A stretch of DNA of 64,000 bases. Source: Bacilli bacterium (lineage in GTDB: Bacteria > Bacillota_I > Bacilli_A > RFN20 > CAG-826). The position numbers and the translations under genes were made by a program. The stretch lies in NCBI GenBank assembly GCA_900767825.1, contig CAAGAN010000028.1:1-64000 (forward strand). The letters are read 5' to 3'. How positions within the stretch are numbered: the stretch's first letter is position 1; the number at the start of each line of letters is the position of its first letter. This document shows positions 33,490 through 42,196 of the stretch, one piece after another. The notes under the pieces were generated by a model. It worked only from the letters and a program-made list of their open reading frames with translations. It ran no database searches and was not told the origin of the DNA.

Positions 33490-34523
33490 AATTCGTCTAA
33501 TTCTTTTTCTAAGCTTAATCCTGATGGAGAGGAAGAAACTTCTAGACTAAATGGATTATAGAAGAACCTATTGTCCATCGTCATTATTTTTGAAGTATTC
33601 TCACCTTTTTCAGCCCCTTCATAGGCTTTATCTAAAATCATCATCTTAGCATCAAAATCATCAATGCAAGAAACGGCATAGGCCTCCTTAGTAAGTGGTA
33701 AGACAGGGGAACCGAATTCATATTTGCCATGGTGGGACAATATTATATGTTCTAGCATTGAAGCCATCTCGTGTTTATGGAATAAAGTAGAACTCTTTGT
33801 CTGTTCTTCTTTTGGTAGAGACTCGAATTCATGCATACCTAGTCTTTCAGCCTCTTTCCTGACCTCGTAGAAGCCTAAAGAGATGTGGCCAATTAATTTA
33901 CCATCCAAAGTAAATTCGGCGTTAGGAAGGCCCGATAATTCAATCATCTTGCCAAAATCATGGACAAGGCAGCCTGCTAAAACCAAATCCCTATTGAGTT
34001 TTGGATAAACCGCGCAGAAAGATAATCCTAAATCCGCCATGGTAACGGAATGATAAATAAGTCCAGACTCGAATTCATGATGGTTTCTAACCGCGGCTGG
34101 CCAAATAGAAAGCTTCTCTAGGTATTTGTTAACTAAATTAGATACCAAAAGCTTTAAATCCTTATCGGAAATTGAATTGACATAGGCTTTAAGCTTATTT
34201 ACCAAATCTTCCTTTTTGACTGGAGAAGAGATAGCAAAATCATTTGGATTTAACCCAAGGGTATCGCTAGTAACCTTAAACAAGCGAATTTGAAGTGATT
34301 TGTTATAGGAAAGCACTTTGCCTTCAACATGGACTACATTACCTTTTTTTAATATCTCTTCTTCATTATTTATTTCCCATAGACGGGCTGAAATTTGAGA
34401 AGATTGGTCTTGAAAAGTAATGGCTAGATAAGGCTTGCCATTCGTATTGACGCATTTTTTGCAATCGCTGACTAGTAATGGCCCAGAAAAGCTATCGCCA
34501 TCTTTTAAATCAATTATTTTCAT
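33480..34523 (-). CDS. yhaM: 3'-5' exoribonuclease YhaM
   Basis: YhaM degrades RNA from the 3' end. The N-terminal OB-fold (about residues 1-95) is followed by an HD domain with NHHEFESGLIYHSVTMA and VHDFGKMIEL, and a later HEMASMLEHIILSHHGKYEFGSP, given here by its key His and Asp residues. The length of 347 is slightly above the Bacillus protein. It overlaps recX by 14 bp. Confidence 0.92.
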   Translation of the reverse strand: MKIIDLKDGDSFSGPLLVSDCKKCVNTNGKPYLAITFQDQSSQISARLWEINNEEEILKKGNVVHVEGKVLSYNKSLQIRLFKVTSDTLGLNPNDFAISSPVKKEDLVNKLKAYVNSISDKDLKLLVSNLVNKYLEKLSIWPAAVRNHHEFESGLIYHSVTMADLGLSFCAVYPKLNRDLVLAGCLVHDFGKMIELSGLPNAEFTLDGKLIGHISLGFYEVRKEAERLGMHEFESLPKEEQTKSSTLFHKHEMASMLEHIILSHHGKYEFGSPVLPLTKEAYAVSCIDDFDAKMMILDKAYEGAEKGENTSKIMTMDNRFFYNPFSLEVSSSPSGLSLEKELDELKR

Positions 34524-35319
34524 CGTTTTCTCCTTTTACCAAATTAGAAATATCGTCATATTCGTAGCCTTTCCTTAATAAATAAGCGAATATGGCCCTA
34601 GACAATTTATAACCGTTATATTTTCTTTCATATCTAGTTTTAGCAATTAAATAATCGGATTCTAGATTGGATTTATTTTCTTCTTCGCTAGGGAAAGATA
34701 AGGCTTGGTTAGTCGCTTCTTTTGCAACATCTAGGTCAAATCCTCTTTCTCTTAAGGCTAATAAAGTCTTCCCAACCTTCTTATTCTTAGGAGCCTTTAA
34801 TAACCTTCTATCTAATACCTTTACGTAATTTAAAGCCTTTTCTAATTCTTTTTCTCTTGGAAAAGATAAATTATCGATTATTTCATTAGAAATCCCTTTT
34901 TGATGTAGATTAAATAAAACCTTATTTCTTCCATATAACCTAAGTTCAGCAACATCTTCAGCATATGTCTTCGCATACAACTTGTCATCTAGAAGGCCTT
35001 CCTTGGTTAATTTATCGATTATTTTTTGGGCCAATTCAACATTCGCACCTCTATCTAATATCTTTCCATACAAAACATAGGAAGAATAATTTTCCCTAGA
35101 TAATAAACGTAAGGCATATTCCATATAGCCTTCTTCCTTTTTAGAAGAAATCAGATTCAAATATTCCTGTTCGCTTAATTGCTTTCCTTCATATAGACGA
35201 AATTCAGTAAAAGTAAAAGGAGATAAAGACAATTTATCACCCGATTCGAAAGTAATGACTACTTCCTTTTTCCTTTTTCTAATGCTTTCGATTATTTCAC
35301 CACGATTTTCTTTGGACAC
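34510..35319 (-). CDS. recX: Regulatory protein RecX
   Basis: RecX modulates RecA filaments. The 269-residue protein has the repeated three-helix RecX modules, recognisable in ALRLLSRENYSSYVL, LYGRNKVLFNLHQKGIS and a C-terminal AIFAYLLRKGYEYDDI, as in the long Bacillus type. It is far from recA in this window. It overlaps the glycosyltransferase by 23 bp and yhaM by 14 bp, so the three genes are cotranscribed. Confidence 0.88.
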   Translation of the reverse strand: MSKENRGEIIESIRKRKKEVVITFESGDKLSLSPFTFTEFRLYEGKQLSEQEYLNLISSKKEEGYMEYALRLLSRENYSSYVLYGKILDRGANVELAQKIIDKLTKEGLLDDKLYAKTYAEDVAELRLYGRNKVLFNLHQKGISNEIIDNLSFPREKELEKALNYVKVLDRRLLKAPKNKKVGKTLLALRERGFDLDVAKEATNQALSFPSEEENKSNLESDYLIAKTRYERKYNGYKLSRAIFAYLLRKGYEYDDISNLVKGENDENN

Positions 35320-36472
35320 GTTTATACACCTCGATTATTGAATCATAGAAACGCTTCATAGAATAAATATCTATTGCCTTTAACGAAGCATTTACTATTT
35401 TTTTCTTGCTTGCATCGCTTAAATGCTTTACTTTTTCTAGCTTATCCGGGAAGTCATTCTCGTCTTTAAAGAAGAATCCAGTTTCATTATCTTTTATAGT
35501 CCCGGATAAATTATCATCATACCTAGCCAAGACGATTAATTCGCTTGCCATGGCTTCCATAAACGTTAACCCTTGGGTCTCTGTAATTGAAGCCGAAGCA
35601 AAGCAATCCCCTAAATGATAATATTTTTGCGTTTCTCCCGGAGAGCATTTCCCTGTAAATATAGTTGAAGAAGAAATGCCTAATGAATCTGCTAAATCCT
35701 TGAGTTCTTGTTCAGCAGGACCCCAGCCAGTAATGACTAATTTTACTTTTTCCTGTGGATATTTTTCTTTAAATTTAGCAAATCCTTTTATAACTACATC
35801 GATACTTTTCTCTTTTGCAATCCTACCTAAAGATAAAAGGACATAGTCATCTTTTTCGATTCCAAACTTCTTTTTTAAGGCAAGGGTCTCTTCTTTGTTT
35901 TCATTAGTTGGGGAGAATCTAGATAATTCAACTCCAGTCGGGATAATGGAGACAGTCGTATCGATTCGGATGGAGCGAAGATAATCCTTAATCTTCTCAC
36001 TAGGCGCGATAAATTCAGTATAGGCATTGCTTTTACCCCTAAAGAAGAATCTAACTGCATGCCTAGCAAATCTATCAAAATGTCCCTTAGTAACGTAATA
36101 GGTATAATCTTCGATCATCGTATGGAATGTATAGACTGATCCTATATGGAATTTAGAGGCAACTAAACCGCCGAATATACCAATTCCAGCATCAGTCTGG
36201 CAATGTACTACTTCAGGATGGAAAGAAGAAAGGATATCCATGGCTTTCTTGTTATAAAACATAGACATACGGTACCCATACAATGCTTTTAATTTGATTC
36301 CAGGAAGTCTAAGAATGCCATCTTGGTAAGTAACATATTTGGAAAATGGGTTAGTAGTTACAACTATGACATTATGGCCATGCTCAACTAACGTCTTCCT
36401 TAAGTTGAAGGTAGAGGTAGCAACCCCATTAATTTCTGGAGGATATGTATCAGAGAACAAGGCTATATTCAT
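35297..36472 (-). CDS. GT4 glycosyltransferase, probable diacylglycerol glucosyltransferase (LafA/alMGS-like)
   Basis: This retaining GT4-family enzyme probably adds glucose to diacylglycerol, giving the membrane glycolipid that anchors lipoteichoic acid in Listeria and streptococci. The N-terminal FSDTYPPEINGVATST, the middle IPTGVELSRF and the C-terminal E-x7-E motif in TETQGLTFMEAM are typical of that subgroup. I start at the ATG at 36470-36472 (391 residues). It begins inside the last codon of the flippase-like gene upstream. The lipid substrate is inferred from motif pattern and from this neighbour. Confidence 0.8.
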   Translation of the reverse strand: MNIALFSDTYPPEINGVATSTFNLRKTLVEHGHNVIVVTTNPFSKYVTYQDGILRLPGIKLKALYGYRMSMFYNKKAMDILSSFHPEVVHCQTDAGIGIFGGLVASKFHIGSVYTFHTMIEDYTYYVTKGHFDRFARHAVRFFFRGKSNAYTEFIAPSEKIKDYLRSIRIDTTVSIIPTGVELSRFSPTNENKEETLALKKKFGIEKDDYVLLSLGRIAKEKSIDVVIKGFAKFKEKYPQEKVKLVITGWGPAEQELKDLADSLGISSSTIFTGKCSPGETQKYYHLGDCFASASITETQGLTFMEAMASELIVLARYDDNLSGTIKDNETGFFFKDENDFPDKLEKVKHLSDASKKKIVNASLKAIDIYSMKRFYDSIIEVYKRVQRKSW

Positions 36473-37917
36473 AATTCCCACCTCTGCATTTCATTATCTT
36501 CCTCTTTTTGCTTTTTTCTAGACTTCTTTTCTTTAGTAGGCTTAACCTTTTTTGGAGGTTTATAAGCCTTCTTTAACGCAGGAACGTCTTCGATTTTATT
36601 TTCTTCTTTAGGAATAGATATCTCTTTATCTTTCTTTATTTTTCCAAAAGACATGGTTTCTGCAATCTTGTTTTGAAGTGCTTTCCTAGATAATTGCCTA
36701 GTTTCGTATAAGGTATCTGCACTGCGTTTTCTTTCGTCGAAAGTAGCCATCTGGATATCGACGAATGTCTGACGGTTTGCATAATGTATTGGCTCTTTTG
36801 GTCTACTTCTATAAAGTGCGGCAACTAATCCAGAAACCAATAAAGGAATATGGAAGGTTACTGTTCTCCATAAAATAAGAGTAGAACTTACATATGTCTG
36901 TTCCCCAAAGAAATTAAAGAACAAGTATTGATAGAAAAGTTCAGAAACACCGGCAGATCCAGGAAGAGGGATAAGTCCTGTAATCATTTGATGGAAGCTA
37001 GACAAGAAAGCGGCATGGAATAATTTATAGGCATCGAAGGCATCGAAGGCCTTAAGTGCCATACCAGCAATATAAGGAATGGAATTCCTAAGGAAAATCA
37101 TGATTGAGAACAAGATAAACTGCAAAATAACTATAGGAATATTAGATTGCAGACGTCTAAGCTCAATCTTGAAGTTCTCAACTTGAACCCTAAGATTTTC
37201 TCTAGCCTGGTCAGGTTTCTTGATAAGCTTTATCTTGCCAAGGAATCCAATCACATGGTTTAAGATGAAATTATGGAATTTATGGCTATAAGACATACCT
37301 AAAAGAAGAAATATGACCGATATATTAAGTAAGAACCCTACAATAATCAAAGGAAGCATAGGAATCGATAATTTCCAATCGAATATAGCAAAGTCCATGG
37401 ATTTGATATCCATAATCCTGTTCCATTCAAATCCAATCGCGAATATATCAAAAGATATAAGGGCGGCCTGGTAAATAATAAACCACATTACCATAATAGA
37501 AGCGGCATTAGATATAACTAATCCCTGCGATTTCAAGGTATAGGCCTGCATGACCTGTCCCCCGCTTGCCCCTGGAGTGATATCGCTATAGAACTGTCCA
37601 ACAAAAGAAGCAGCTAGGCCTTGATGGAATTTATATTGCCTTGTATAAAGGCGGCAAAAAGCCCAAATAATGACCCCATCTACACAATAAGAAAGGAAAA
37701 CCATGCCGATAATGATAAGCATATATACCCAATCGGCTTTGGAGAAAGCATCGATGACCTTTCCAAATTGATCGCCCCACAAAGACAACGTCAAAGAAAT
37801 AGCCGTAGCTATCAAGACGATTAAAATATATAAAACATATTTAACAGTCTTTTTCTTGTTTGTTGGAGTTGGAGCGTCTTTGTTTTTGTTAGATAGAATT
37901 GCCATAGAAGCAAACAT
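36469..37917 (-). CDS. LPG synthase-type membrane protein (UPF0104, LafC-like)
   Basis: This 482-residue protein has about eight membrane helices (first at ~28-48) of the lysylphosphatidylglycerol synthase transmembrane family, which includes the MprF flippase domain. The PGASGGQVMQAY and PLPGSAGVSELFYQY blocks are characteristic. It lacks the MprF catalytic domain; instead the last ~110 residues are a highly charged Lys/Glu-rich cytoplasmic tail. Pairing with a GT4 enzyme mirrors IagB/LafC loci, so a role in glycolipid or lipoteichoic-acid anchor export is inferred. A hairpin-forming repeat lies just before the ATG. Confidence 0.8.
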   Translation of the reverse strand: MFASMAILSNKNKDAPTPTNKKKTVKYVLYILIVLIATAISLTLSLWGDQFGKVIDAFSKADWVYMLIIIGMVFLSYCVDGVIIWAFCRLYTRQYKFHQGLAASFVGQFYSDITPGASGGQVMQAYTLKSQGLVISNAASIMVMWFIIYQAALISFDIFAIGFEWNRIMDIKSMDFAIFDWKLSIPMLPLIIVGFLLNISVIFLLLGMSYSHKFHNFILNHVIGFLGKIKLIKKPDQARENLRVQVENFKIELRRLQSNIPIVILQFILFSIMIFLRNSIPYIAGMALKAFDAFDAYKLFHAAFLSSFHQMITGLIPLPGSAGVSELFYQYLFFNFFGEQTYVSSTLILWRTVTFHIPLLVSGLVAALYRSRPKEPIHYANRQTFVDIQMATFDERKRSADTLYETRQLSRKALQNKIAETMSFGKIKKDKEISIPKEENKIEDVPALKKAYKPPKKVKPTKEKKSRKKQKEEDNEMQRWEL

Positions 37918-37921
37918 ATTT

Positions 37922-37942
37922 TACCCTAAATTCTTTAGGGTA
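37922..37942 (-). promoter_or_regulatory. Perfect inverted repeat in front of the flippase-like gene
   Basis: The arms TACCCTAAA and TTTAGGGTA (9 bp, 3-bp loop) lie 4 nt before the ATG. The downstream arm holds AGGG, the only Shine-Dalgarno-like stretch, so the hairpin could hide it. It could equally be a DNA operator for the TetR protein encoded next door. The absence of a T-run speaks against a terminator. Confidence 0.5.
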
Positions 37943-37969
37943 GTGATAGGGAGTTATCTTAAGTAGTTA

Positions 37970-38509
37970 TTAATCCTTTATTAAAGGGCTGAAATTAATG
38001 ACAAATGTCTTTATTAAATCTTCAATCGGGACATCATATCCAGAATCGCACCAAGCACGGAAAACCCCTACCCCTGCGGAAAAAAGAAAGATTCCTACAT
38101 ACTTTTTAGTTTTTTCATCGCCTCTAAGATGAGGGGCAATGGTTTGGACTACGATTGGTTCGAAAGTTTTCTTTATCTTATATGTAAAATGGGATTGGGA
38201 AACATTGACAACCGTCTGTATTTTAGTCGCGTTATCTTTTAAATAGTTAGCGGTTTCATATAAACCTGCAAGATAATTGCCGGTAGAATGCTTGAATATT
38301 ATCTTCGAAATATCAGAAATAATGATGTTTTCCACATCGTCAATGACATCCGATACATTTTCATAATGTAAATAAAATGTCGATCTAGATAATCCTAAAT
38401 TGGAAGTAATATCTTTGACCGTAACGCCTTGAAAAGTGTTTTTCTTAAGCAACCTCAAGGTCTCTTCTCTTATATCTTCTTTAGTTTTTTCTACACGTAA
38501 GCTTTTCAT
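37970..38509 (-). CDS. TetR family transcriptional regulator
   Basis: This 179-residue regulator has an N-terminal helix-turn-helix domain (about residues 8-55): FQGVTVKDITSNLGLSRSTFYLHY, seen as VTVKDITSNLGLSRS followed by FYLHYEN. The C-terminal half is the ligand-binding part, with a hydrophobic FLFSAGVGVFRAW helix like that in TetR_C_7/DhaS-type proteins. It lies directly upstream of the flippase-like gene in the same direction, which it may control. The ligand is unknown. Confidence 0.88.
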   Translation of the reverse strand: MKSLRVEKTKEDIREETLRLLKKNTFQGVTVKDITSNLGLSRSTFYLHYENVSDVIDDVENIIISDISKIIFKHSTGNYLAGLYETANYLKDNATKIQTVVNVSQSHFTYKIKKTFEPIVVQTIAPHLRGDEKTKKYVGIFLFSAGVGVFRAWCDSGYDVPIEDLIKTFVINFSPLIKD

Positions 38510-38533
38510 AACAAAAAAAGATTAACACTAAAA

Positions 38534-38547
38534 TGAACACGTGTCTA
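38534..38547. promoter_or_regulatory. Possible TetR operator
   Basis: TGAACACGTGTCTA contains the perfect palindrome ACACGTGT (38537-38544) with partly symmetric flanks, 28 nt before the tetR start codon and overlapping the end of the upstream gene. Position and symmetry fit autoregulation. Confidence 0.35.
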
Positions 38548-39264
38548 TATTGAGTGTTTTACTTCTTTTTCTAATATTTTTAGGGATTTTTTATATAAAG
38601 AAGGCAGTCCCCCTTTAAAAGAAAAATAATAAAGAGAGGACGTTTTCTTATCATAAATTAAAGGCAATAAAGACTTTAATCTAGGCTCACTTAAGCCAAA
38701 AGAAGCTTCTTCTAACGAGATGAGCTTAATTGAATATTCCTTTAAGAATTCTAAATCGTTTTCAATCAATTTATCTACACATAGGAAATCTATTAATAAA
38801 TAAGAACGTGCTTTCTTATTAAATGGACCAATATTAAAAGAATCGTGTTCAACCTTGTTTTTAAAAGATGATGTATTTTGGAAAGAAAAGGCATAAACCT
38901 GCTTCCCATAATCTAAAGTAAACCTGCTCCTAACATAATTCTTATTATCGAATTCATATTTATTTTCTAGGCGTTTTTTGAATGATTCCAAATTGAAATT
39001 TGATACATGGGTCAATTCAATTGAAGATAATTTGGCTTCCCTTGATGTTATAAAATATTCATTTATGCCTTTGCTAGTTTTAGCCACTACGACTAAAAAA
39101 ATAATAGCCAATACAAAGAAAATACCCATTCCAACATAAAATAGATATGATCCATATCCAAATCTTTTTAAGTAATAGAAGATGATGATACTAGAAATGG
39201 AACAAACAAAAATGAAAATTAGGAGAGAAATTAATGTTATTACTTTCTTCTTGCTATATTTCAT
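38545..39264 (-). CDS. Hypothetical membrane protein
   Basis: I do not recognise this 239-residue protein. Two membrane helices lie at about residues 8-30 and 40-62, separated by a short loop. The remaining ~175 residues are a hydrophilic, probably cytoplasmic domain rich in Lys, Phe and Ser, with no catalytic motif that I can name. It has its own strong promoter inside the end of the degV gene and the ATG lies 7 nt after the -10 box. Its stop is 35 nt upstream of tetR. Confidence 0.7.
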   Translation of the reverse strand: MKYSKKKVITLISLLIFIFVCSISSIIIFYYLKRFGYGSYLFYVGMGIFFVLAIIFLVVVAKTSKGINEYFITSREAKLSSIELTHVSNFNLESFKKRLENKYEFDNKNYVRSRFTLDYGKQVYAFSFQNTSSFKNKVEHDSFNIGPFNKKARSYLLIDFLCVDKLIENDLEFLKEYSIKLISLEEASFGLSEPRLKSLLPLIYDKKTSSLYYFSFKGGLPSLYKKSLKILEKEVKHSI

Positions 39265-39271
39265 AATTTGG

Positions 39272-39301
39272 ATAATAAAAGAATAAGCAAGTATTAGTCA
39301 A
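39272..39301 (-). promoter_or_regulatory. Strong promoter overlapping the degV 3' end, leaderless arrangement
   Basis: On the minus strand TTGACT (39296-39301), an 18-bp spacer and TATTAT (39272-39277) form a near-consensus promoter. The ATG of the membrane protein begins 7 nt after the -10, with no ribosome binding site between, so the transcript would begin at or next to the start codon. Confidence 0.65.
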
Positions 39302-40187
39302 TGTTTTTTAAATCGATAAAGCCATAACCGGCTAAATATGGCCCATACCTAAAGCCGATTGCAGGAGAGAATATAACATCAGGGAAATTGGTTTCAATTC
39401 CCGCGGCCACTTCTTTTTCCTTTAAAGTTTCTAGAAATTCCTTGCCAGTATATAGGTGGAATAAAAGATATTCTTTTCTTTTTTTATCTCTGATAAGTTC
39501 TTTTATTTTTGCAAAAGTATCATCAAAAGCAACGCGTTGGAAAGGGGTGTTTTTAATCATATCGAAATAACCGTTTTTAGTAAGCTTAAATTCTGGAACA
39601 TGATGAAACACCTTGGCAAAAATGTTTTTCCTTAAAGAAACTAGGTGATTTGCATATACGTAATCAATGTTTTTAGCAAGGGCAACTATGGTTTGGTTTT
39701 TAATTATCTTTTCTACTTTAACTAATATTTCAGAAGTAGGAGCACCCTTGTTGACCATTTCCTGTACTTTAAGAGCAATATAGCCTTGGTTAAAGCCAAA
39801 TGTCCTTGAGTTAATGACATATGTCCTTATTTTAGATGCGAAATCTTTTGATAAAGAGCAAACGAAATCATAGGTACCGCCGAAGCAAGAAGAAAAAGTT
39901 ACAAAAATAATTTCATCATATTTTTCTTCTATAGCCTTATTAAATATTGAAACAATCTCATCATGAGTAGGCATGCTTGCTTTAGGCAATGATCTTTTGG
40001 ATCTAAGGTCTTCTAGGGAAGAATAAAAAACATTAGGATCAGTATATTTTTCCAATACTCTAGTTGTTCCGTTATGTATAGCAGTCATATGAAGGCGAGT
40101 TATCCCGTAACAATTATCAATCCCTTCAACATAATCAAGGGAATCGGTTGTTGTTGATACTACTAATCGCTTCAATTCTTTGTTCAT
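39294..40187 (-). CDS. DegV family fatty-acid-binding protein
   Basis: DegV/FakB proteins hold a fatty acid for phosphorylation by FakA, feeding exogenous fatty acids into phospholipid synthesis. The N-terminal VSTTTDSLDY, the middle SMPTHDEIVSIF and SSCFGGTYDFV match the family blocks (usual TSQPS and SSxLSGTY), somewhat divergent. The length of 297 is normal. I start at ATG 40185-40187, the second Met of the frame, with AAGG upstream. No fakA is in the window. Confidence 0.85.
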   Translation of the reverse strand: MNKELKRLVVSTTTDSLDYVEGIDNCYGITRLHMTAIHNGTTRVLEKYTDPNVFYSSLEDLRSKRSLPKASMPTHDEIVSIFNKAIEEKYDEIIFVTFSSCFGGTYDFVCSLSKDFASKIRTYVINSRTFGFNQGYIALKVQEMVNKGAPTSEILVKVEKIIKNQTIVALAKNIDYVYANHLVSLRKNIFAKVFHHVPEFKLTKNGYFDMIKNTPFQRVAFDDTFAKIKELIRDKKRKEYLLFHLYTGKEFLETLKEKEVAAGIETNFPDVIFSPAIGFRYGPYLAGYGFIDLKNID

Positions 40188-40290
40188 CAAAAAACCTTAA
40201 CACCAAATCAAAGCATTAACAAACATAAAATTTAAAATCGATTATTTATTAACTTAGTTTTAAAAAATAGATCAAATATTAATACACGGG

Positions 40291-41073
40291 TTAAATGGTT
40301 TTTCTTTTACGTTTGGTTTTACGTTCATCTATAAGTACACCATAACGGATAGCGTCTAATGTTGGATTATAGTATTTGTAGCAGCTCAAAAATTTGTCAA
40401 CATCCTTGCCAATCAGTTTCTCTTCATATCCATCTTCATAAAAAATATTCAAGCCTTCATCATCAAAATATTTGACCAAAACCAATTTCTTTACATTCCT
40501 AGTTGATAGGTATTTGCTTCCTAGATAAGAAGTACTTTCATAGAAATATTCGGGGAGTTTTTCTTCCGTTACGGGTCCAATTGTCCCATCTTTATTAGAA
40601 AGGAAACGAGTACATTCAAAACTTGAACCAACTATACCTAATTTGCTTCCTAGGCTTTGGTAATAAACATTAGCATCCACATATTTGGAGCCTTCATCAA
40701 TATAAGAAAGCTGCAATAATTCAGCTTCCTTAGCATCATCAAATAGGTTCTTGCCTTCAAAATAGATTCCATTCTCATCAACCTGAAATTCATAATTACC
40801 GTAATTGAGCTTTCCACTCTTCTCCAAGGAAAATATATTGTCGTACAAGTGATATAGATCTAACCCTTTGACTAATTGATCATTATGAATTTTAGTAGGT
40901 ATGTCATTAAGGATAACTACATAACCCTTAAAAGGAAAATCTATAAGTTTGCTTAGATCTCCGCTTGAGAGAATGAAAACAAAATCTCGTGGAGAAGAAT
41001 GTTGTTTCTTAAATGCAGACATTATTTTTTGAAAGGATGCAACGTCTTTAATCCCTTTTGCCAAGTATATCAT
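40291..41073 (-). CDS. Hypothetical protein
   Basis: I do not recognise this protein (about 260 residues). It is soluble in character, rich in Tyr, Lys and Asp, with repeated hydrophobic beta-like segments such as YVVILNDIP and KKLVLVKYFDDEGLNIFY, and a basic C-terminal end KTKRKRKTI. No signal peptide or membrane helix is clear. The start is uncertain: the frame is open from a TTG at 41142, but its first residues look non-coding, and the ATG at 41071-41073 lies 7 nt after a CAAAAT box with TTGTCT 17 bp further up. Confidence 0.55.
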   Translation of the reverse strand: MIYLAKGIKDVASFQKIMSAFKKQHSSPRDFVFILSSGDLSKLIDFPFKGYVVILNDIPTKIHNDQLVKGLDLYHLYDNIFSLEKSGKLNYGNYEFQVDENGIYFEGKNLFDDAKEAELLQLSYIDEGSKYVDANVYYQSLGSKLGIVGSSFECTRFLSNKDGTIGPVTEEKLPEYFYESTSYLGSKYLSTRNVKKLVLVKYFDDEGLNIFYEDGYEEKLIGKDVDKFLSCYKYYNPTLDAIRYGVLIDERKTKRKRKTI

Positions 41074-41169
41074 CAACATTATTTTGACAGCCCAAAGCAA
41101 TTTAGACAAACCAAATTCAAAACTAAGCCACTTATTGGGCAAAGATTAATGATTATTTAAAGTAATGGA

Positions 41170-41201
41170 TATTAAAAATGTCCTGGGATAGCCAAGACAT
41201 T
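41170..41201 (-). terminator. SDR gene terminator
   Basis: On the minus strand AATGTCTTGG and CCAGGACATT form a 10-bp stem (one G-U pair, 5-nt loop; 41177-41201) followed by TTTTAAT. Confidence 0.8.
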
Positions 41202-41209
41202 ATTGTTAA

Positions 41210-41989
41210 TTAAGCACCTTTCTTAAGTTGTTTAGCAGATACCTTAGTTACAAATTTCCTAGAGAAGAATCTTGGGGCAAAGCAAGATAGCTTATTTTTA
41301 AATCCCATGATGGCAAAGCTTTTCCCCTTGATTGATTTCTTATAACCATAAGTAGCGACATCTAAGGAGCTATAAGGTTTAATCTTCGAGAATGTATAGT
41401 CGTTATGGGCTTTAGACACGAATTTCGAATTAAATGGGCCAGGGCAAAGAGTCAAAAGGTGGACATTTGTCTTCCTTAATTCATAGGCAATAGATTCACC
41501 TAGAATTGCTACAAAGCTTTTAGTAGCGTGGTAAGTGCACATATATGGTCCAGGAACTAATCCTGCAATAGAAGAGATGTTGATGATATGTCCTTCATCG
41601 TTTTTAAGCATGTCATCAAGAAATACACGAGTGAAATATAAAAGGGCATTGCAGTTGACTTCAGTCATCTTTAATTGCTTTGAAATGACCATATCCTTGA
41701 AATCGCAGCAATCACCAAACCCAGCTGCATTGACTAGATTATTAACGAAATATCCATTGGTTTTAGTAAAATCGAAAACCTTTTGCAAATCATCAATTAA
41801 AGATAAATCCGCGACTAATAAATCAATCTGGGTATCGGGGCTTTTTTCTTTTACATAGGCTTCGGTTTCCTTTAGACCTGTTTCGTCAACATCAACCAAA
41901 ACCAAATTGTTGCCGTTTTTAGCATAAATATAGGCAAATTCCTTGCCAAGGCCACCGCCGGCACCGGTTATAAGAGTAACTTTTTCCAT
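41210..41989 (-). CDS. Short-chain dehydrogenase/reductase
   Basis: This NAD(P)-dependent oxidoreductase of the SDR family has the coenzyme motif TGAGGGLGKEFA at the N-terminus, the VNAAG variant of the NNAG motif, a catalytic Ser in NISSIAG and the YxxxK pair in YHATKSF. A C-terminal PGPFNSKF block is typical. I start at ATG 41987-41989 (259 residues), with AAGGA 10 nt upstream; the open frame extends further but that part fits nothing. The substrate is unknown. Confidence 0.9.
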   Translation of the reverse strand: MEKVTLITGAGGGLGKEFAYIYAKNGNNLVLVDVDETGLKETEAYVKEKSPDTQIDLLVADLSLIDDLQKVFDFTKTNGYFVNNLVNAAGFGDCCDFKDMVISKQLKMTEVNCNALLYFTRVFLDDMLKNDEGHIINISSIAGLVPGPYMCTYHATKSFVAILGESIAYELRKTNVHLLTLCPGPFNSKFVSKAHNDYTFSKIKPYSSLDVATYGYKKSIKGKSFAIMGFKNKLSCFAPRFFSRKFVTKVSAKQLKKGA

Positions 41990-42147
41990 TAAATTTAATT
42001 CCTTCTTGAACGTAGTATACTTCCTTTTGTCAAAAAGTGTTTTAGAAAATAGCAAAACCGCTACATGGGTCGCCTCTTTTTTTAAATCAAACAATAATCG
42101 AATTATATCAATGTAAAAATATTGGAAATTTTAAACCGAAAAATAAA

Positions 42148-42175
42148 TAGATTATTTTTATATCAAGAGTAGAAT
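42148..42175 (+). promoter_or_regulatory. Possible promoter of the lipoprotein cluster
   Basis: TAGATT (42148-42153), 16 bp and TAGAAT (42170-42175) precede the first lipoprotein gene by about 20 nt; a GGAGA ribosome binding site follows. The -35 match is weak. Confidence 0.4.
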
Positions 42176-42196
42176 TGTAAGAATTTTGGAGAATGT

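Noticed and set aside
38537..38544. CACGTG core as a parS site for the local ParB
   Set aside because: The flanks do not follow the TGTTTCACGTGAAACA pattern, and the site lies by tetR. The CACGTG at about 16283 in the hup promoter region fails for the same reason.
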